64,000 bases of DNA, from positions 17,980,673 to 18,044,672 of the forward strand of contig CM119264.1 of NCBI GenBank assembly GCA_051294375.1. The letters are read 5' to 3'. The position numbers and the translations under genes are program-made. The notes below the pieces were generated by a model. That model saw only the letters and a program-made list of their open reading frames with translations. It was not told where the DNA came from and did not search any database. The DNA comes from Paraspadella gotoi. Taxonomy: Eukaryota > Chaetognatha. This document shows, in pieces, positions 60,079 through 64,000 of this stretch; position 1 is the stretch's first letter, and every line of letters begins with the position of its first letter.

Positions 60079-60096
60079 TACGTCACCCCTGGCAAC
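60079..60096. promoter_or_regulatory. RFX X-box next to an ATF/CREB-like site
   Basis: GTCACCCCTGGCAAC at 60082-60096 fits the RFX X-box pattern RYYNYY-N3-RRNRAC at every position. It overlaps TTACGTCA at 60079-60086, a CREB/ATF-type half site. X-boxes mark promoters of ciliary genes in animals. No gene was identified beside it. Confidence 0.35.
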
Positions 60097-60136
60097 GACG
60101 GAATCGCAACACATGGCGACGCATCTCCTTCGCTGT

Positions 60137-60601
60137 TCATCGCAACAAAGATATTGAGAACGAATTGACGTATTCAAGGAAATGGAAAGGTTGGCGAGAA
60201 ACAGATGAACACAATGAGAGACGACGCTTGGCGACGGTCTTGGGTGGAGTGACGGTTAATGTAGTGGTAGGGGGTGCAGTGGAAAGAGGTGGAGTAGCAG
60301 GGAGTGGTGGCATCGGAAAACGAATGGGCGGATTGGTGGAGGTGTTGAAAAATGAGGTGGCGCTGGAGTCTAACACTGGCAACACCTGAACTACTGAGCA
60401 TCTTAATTTTTTTTCTCCCAAAAGTCGAGAATCGCTTTTTCTTTTTCGAAAAGCTGAGGGGAAATTAGGTGGGGCCGTCGGGTGGGGAGGGAGAAGAGGA
60501 GATTTGTGAAAAAGGAAAGGGAGGAAATAGGAGAACGGGAAATTGCCAGAGAGTAGAGATGAGAATGAAAAGAAAAATCTTCGAAAGATACTTATGTACA
60601 A
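60137..60601 (-). CDS. Open frame with Pro/Thr-rich segment, unknown
   Basis: The minus strand is open over this span. Its central part reads FPMPPLPATPPLSTAPPTTT followed by a basic KTVAKRR and a Ser-rich end. A possible acceptor (TAGTTCAG) precedes GTGTTGCCAG at about 60388. The upstream third is Phe/Ser/Pro-rich and may be non-coding. There is no good ATG at the beginning; the first useful Met is internal. A plus-strand frame (60165-60389) competes. Confidence 0.2.
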   Translation of the reverse strand: MYISIFRRFFFSFSSLLSGNFPFSYFLPFLFHKSPLLPPHPTAPPNFPSAFRKRKSDSRLLGEKKLRCSVVQVLPVLDSSATSFFNTSTNPPIRFPMPPLPATPPLSTAPPTTTLTVTPPKTVAKRRLSLCSSVSRQPFHFLEYVNSFSISLLR

Positions 60602-60614
60602 ACAACAAAAACAG

Positions 60615-60616
<2 letters not shown>

Positions 60617-60684
<68 letters not shown>

Positions 60685-60705
60685 CTCTCTCTCTCTCTCT
60701 CTCTA
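60617..60705. repeat. (CT)n array
   Basis: A near-pure CT run. Confidence 0.95.
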
Positions 60706-61235
60706 CCGAGACTAAATTAGCTCCGGCGTGAATCGGTTAAAATCCAGCGAGAAGTGAAATCTCCGAAGGTTTTTTCTGAGAAGTGAGAATGTAAATTAGA
60801 TTTTTAGCCAAAACTTCGAAACAGAATGCAGTCGGGCATTTCTTCGGCTTTATCTAACTCATGCGGATCGGAAACCTAAATACAGACATTTTCTAATTTT
60901 GTGAATATTTGCAATATTTTTTTAGATCTTTGTTTTAAAAGCCAAGTCGAATTAATAATTTTTTAAGATGGTTCGCATATCTAAGTTTATTTGACACTTT
61001 TTGCTGGCTCCGTTTTCCGTCAAAATTTATGCGAATTTAAAAAAAGTATAGAATTCGTATTGTATCGATATCGCATATCCGCGGCCTGAATCGTCCATGC
61101 AGCTTGCGGATGCAAGCGGCCGACGCCGACATCTCAGCGTCGATCGTCGAAAGGTTTTAACCCAATTTGCGTCTCTTATTTGTAAATCCCGACTTCGAAG
61201 TTTCCATGAATACGAATTCGAGGAGCGACGGCGCC

Positions 61236-61258
61236 ATTTGCATAGTTGATGACGTCAT
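61236..61258. promoter_or_regulatory. Octamer (ATTTGCAT) and CRE (ATGACGTCAT) pair
   Basis: A perfect POU octamer at 61236-61243 is followed six bases later by a perfect 10-base CRE palindrome at 61249-61258, just left of a 209-N gap that may hold the gene start. Confidence 0.35.
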
Positions 61259-61266
61259 TGTATGAA

Positions 61267-61475
61267 NNNNNNNNNNNNNNNNNNNNNNNNNNNNNNNNNN
61301 NNNNNNNNNNNNNNNNNNNNNNNNNNNNNNNNNNNNNNNNNNNNNNNNNNNNNNNNNNNNNNNNNNNNNNNNNNNNNNNNNNNNNNNNNNNNNNNNNNNN
61401 NNNNNNNNNNNNNNNNNNNNNNNNNNNNNNNNNNNNNNNNNNNNNNNNNNNNNNNNNNNNNNNNNNNNNNNNNNN
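61267..61475. other. 209-N gap
   Basis: Unique sequence lies on both sides, so this gap could hide non-repeat DNA. Confidence 0.99.
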
Positions 61476-61673
61476 GGGGGGAAACGTATAAATGAGAAAT
61501 AATGACGAATGATTTTTTAAAGCGACCGACTGTAGAGTGTAGACTGTCTACTGAACGACTCAGCTATGTTCAAGAGATCATTTAGTTCTTAGAGAAATTA
61601 GGTCGCTTTGTACCGTAGTGTTGGGCCGATTAGGTTGGTGGTTTTGTGGCAGTAGAACTTATCCTCAGCTTAG

Positions 61674-61751
61674 TCTCAATGGCTCAGCTGGCTAAATCAG
61701 TTCAGGTTAAATCTGTGGGCATCCCGGTGACGCGACCGGTTTTCATTGAGA
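61674..61751 (+). mobile_element. tRNA-derived SINE-like element or degenerate tRNA pseudogene
   Basis: A 78-base unit is bounded by perfect 8-base complementary ends, TCTCAATG and CATTGAGA, placed like a tRNA acceptor stem. TGGCTCAGCTGG at 61680-61691 is a perfect pol III A-box. A five-pair T-arm-like hairpin (CCGGT, loop GACGCG, ACCGG) lies at 61724-61739, inside a B-box-like GGTGACGCGACC that departs from the GGTTCGAnnCC consensus by an insertion. The D and anticodon stems do not pair well, so it is not a functional tRNA. This suggests a tRNA-derived SINE head or a decayed tRNA copy. The sequence just downstream (to about 61795) could be the SINE body, but no poly(A) or target duplication was identified. 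Confidence 0.45.
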
Positions 61752-62082
61752 GGAGGTCTCTTAAGGTCCACAGCCCTCACCTCATTTTATGAGTTATCAC
61801 AAGCAGCGGTGGTCATAGACAATTACATAGTTTTCATAGTCAGAAAGTAGAAGTAATACGATTAATATACGTTCTTACATGGGATAAAAAAAGAGAGAGA
61901 ATAGAAATAGAAAAGCGATGATATAAATTATAAATAACTAGATGAAGGTAACAATGCACTAAAAAGAAACTAACATCGTGACTTAGTTTGCGTCCATTGA
62001 TGAAGAAGACATCGATTTGCCAGACGAGATGGGTTTCCCTATTGTAGTCCCTCTCGCGGTCTGCATCATCACTTCTTCTGAC

Positions 62083-62521
62083 GAATATCATCGAGGAGAC
62101 AACGACAACGACAACAACGACGCCGCCCAAAATGGAAAAATGGTCACCAAAGGCAAAGAGGAGGCAGTTTAGTCCCTTCTTCGCTCTCCCTCTTTTGGGC
62201 GCCTCCCTCCGAGTCTCTCGTCTTTTGTTTTGATCATTTTGTTTCCATTTTCGCCGTCGGCGGTGGAGGTGGCGGCGGCGGAAGCCTCGGTCTCTCCTTC
62301 AGGGCCTCACAAACATTGGACTCTCCCGATCGCGATCTTGTTCAACTAATGATCGCCTTGCAGCGTCACTCCTTCAGAACGCCACTCCCTCGGAATGTCA
62401 GTCCCTGTGAACGCCAATCCCTGAGAATATCGCGTATATGCCAAAGAGTCAAAGACATGCAAAGCCCCACACTTTCAGCCTCACGCGCCATGTACACCGT
62501 CTTACCGCGTCTCGTATCTTA
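62083..62521 (+). CDS. Open frame (~146 codons) with Gly run, unknown
   Basis: This plus frame is open from just after a TGA near 62080 to TAA at 62519-62521. It has basic residues, a seven-Gly run and then SLGLSFRASQTLDSPDRDLV. The first in-frame ATG is at 62349, giving a 57-residue product. The C-terminal part overlaps a 16-base degenerate tandem repeat (62362-62430), so part of the frame is repeat-derived. A minus frame (61840-62130) overlaps the left end. Confidence 0.18.
62362..62430. repeat. 16-base degenerate tandem repeat (about four units)
   Basis: Units GAACGCCACTCCCTCG, GAATGTCAGTCCCTGT and GAACGCCAATCCCTGA stand in register at 62377, 62393 and 62409, with partial units on both sides. 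Confidence 0.7.
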
Positions 62522-63062
62522 ACACTGTTCAGTGTTCACCACCTTAAACGCCACCCACCCTAAACAATTCCCTCCTTTTCTGCGGCGGAGAGAGAATCGA
62601 GTCTCGACGAAAAAATAGGAACATGAAGGGAAATTGATGCCCATAAAAGAATCGGGAAGGAATTCCTCCGCGGAAGGAAAGATGGAGAGAAGGAAAGAAA
62701 GATGGAATGTGTGAAGAAGGGTGAACGCGGGGGTGAAGTTAGTAGGAAAAAAAAGAGTATGAACGATAGATATATAAACATAAAAATACTATTAGAATAT
62801 AGTTAGAAAAGACGAAATACAGGGAAATTTTCTATTTTTAAAAAAGCGGAAAAAAAATAAAATGATATCAGAGAAGAAAACCGCATTGAAAAAGGGATCA
62901 CAAAAAGATGAAAAGAAAAATGGGGAGAAGGAAAAAAAAAAAAAAGAGGGCGACGAGGAGAAAAATAACCAATTTACCGGAAATGCGAAAACGGAAACGA
63001 AGAAAAAAAAGAAGAAAATATTCAAAGGATATAAAGAAAAAGCAAAAAGAAAAAGAAAAAAA

Positions 63063-63646
63063 NNNNNNNNNNNNNNNNNNNNNNNNNNNNNNNNNNNNNN
63101 NNNNNNNNNNNNNNNNNNNNNNNNNNNNNNNNNNNNNNNNNNNNNNNNNNNNNNNNNNNNNNNNNNNNNNNNNNNNNNNNNNNNNNNNNNNNNNNNNNNN
63201 NNNNNNNNNNNNNNNNNNNNNNNNNNNNNNNNNNNNNNNNNNNNNNNNNNNNNNNNNNNNNNNNNNNNNNNNNNNNNNNNNNNNNNNNNNNNNNNNNNNN
63301 NNNNNNNNNNNNNNNNNNNNNNNNNNNNNNNNNNNNNNNNNNNNNNNNNNNNNNNNNNNNNNNNNNNNNNNNNNNNNNNNNNNNNNNNNNNNNNNNNNNN
63401 NNNNNNNNNNNNNNNNNNNNNNNNNNNNNNNNNNNNNNNNNNNNNNNNNNNNNNNNNNNNNNNNNNNNNNNNNNNNNNNNNNNNNNNNNNNNNNNNNNNN
63501 NNNNNNNNNNNNNNNNNNNNNNNNNNNNNNNNNNNNNNNNNNNNNNNNNNNNNNNNNNNNNNNNNNNNNNNNNNNNNNNNNNNNNNNNNNNNNNNNNNNN
63601 NNNNNNNNNNNNNNNNNNNNNNNNNNNNNNNNNNNNNNNNNNNNNN
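63063..63646. other. 584-N gap
   Basis: A long A/G-rich stretch enters from the left and AT-rich DNA leaves on the right. Content unknown. Confidence 0.99.
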
Positions 63647-64000
63647 TATACAAAATGTTAATTTAAACTGTGAATAAACTAAAATTATACATTGGAACTC
63701 ACTTATGTATAAATAAATTTTTAATTAATCATTCAATTAAATACTAATGTAATTAAAGAACTAACTAAACCATCGATTTATGTATCGCTCTTAATAATTT
63801 TTTGGCGAATTTCTCACCATTTCATTCCTTATTTGTCAAGGAAAATGATTAATACCCAACTATTATTATCACGATTTTTTATACTATGTAACCAAATTAT
63901 AAAAATGAGTGCTAAAACGCTCCTTACTCGTGTCAAACTATGAAAAATTGCAAGTTTTACTTGTTTTACTAAATTAGACTAAATTGGATTAAATTATAAA
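63647..64000. other. AT-rich DNA, nothing identified
   Basis: No open frame or motif of note to the window end. Confidence 0.6.

Overview
This is eukaryotic, almost certainly invertebrate animal, DNA. It is not bacterial, plasmid or phage: there are no operons or ribosome binding sites, coding signal is sparse and split by GT/AG-type junctions, and the two recognisable genes are animal-specific (an ephrin and a beta-thymosin). The base is dominated by long (GA)n/(CT)n arrays, with many (GTC/GAC)n, (ATC/GAT)n and (TTTC)n tracts. The ephrin carries a long N-terminal extension with a late hydrophobic segment, which recalls what I remember of insect ephrin. That makes an arthropod a reasonable guess, but the sequence does not fix the species.

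Layout. 1-8.6 kb: AT-rich and simple-repeat DNA with CpG-rich promoter-like islands, a cluster of TCACGTGA palindromes and one candidate 3' terminal exon (6145-6226). 8.67-12.18 kb (A1) is repeated at 12.21-15.65 kb (A2) across a 25-N gap. It holds GA/GAC/ATC repeats and a promoter-like block with CCAAT, E2F and E-box sites. 15.7-17.15 kb: simple repeats and an ETS-type site. 17.15-27.34 kb (B1) is repeated at 27.36-37.76 kb (B2) across a second 25-N gap. B1 holds the first recognisable ephrin exon (+ strand, to 23238) and, about 0.95 kb downstream on the opposite strand, an intact beta-thymosin gene (24190-24441). B2 holds frameshifted versions of both. 37.8-39.2 kb: an alanine-repeat reading frame and CT arrays. 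39.27-46.95 kb (C1) is repeated at 46.97-54.36 kb (C2) across a third 25-N gap; it holds several small candidate exons and no named gene. 54.4-64 kb: single-copy DNA with candidate exons, GCC and GAC repeats, an RFX-type X-box, an octamer+CRE pair, a tRNA-derived SINE-like element at 61.67 kb and a 584-N gap.

The main structural result is that all three multi-kilobase direct duplications meet at gaps of exactly 25 N. In each pair the second copy differs by many one-base, mostly homopolymer, indels and then runs on into the unique right flank. This is what a long-read gap-filling step leaves when it extends a flank but fails to merge it. I therefore read the true locus as about 43 kb, with A2, B2 and C2 being noisy re-reads of A1, B1 and C1. 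The second copies do give the content of some N gaps in the first copies (mostly GA arrays).

I found no convincing undescribed biological system. The biologically useful content is the ephrin 5' exon with an antisense thymosin gene probably inside its first intron, plus a set of low-confidence exons and regulatory clusters. Most long open frames here are translations of microsatellites (poly Ser-Leu, Glu-Arg, Asp, Val, Ser) and are not listed.
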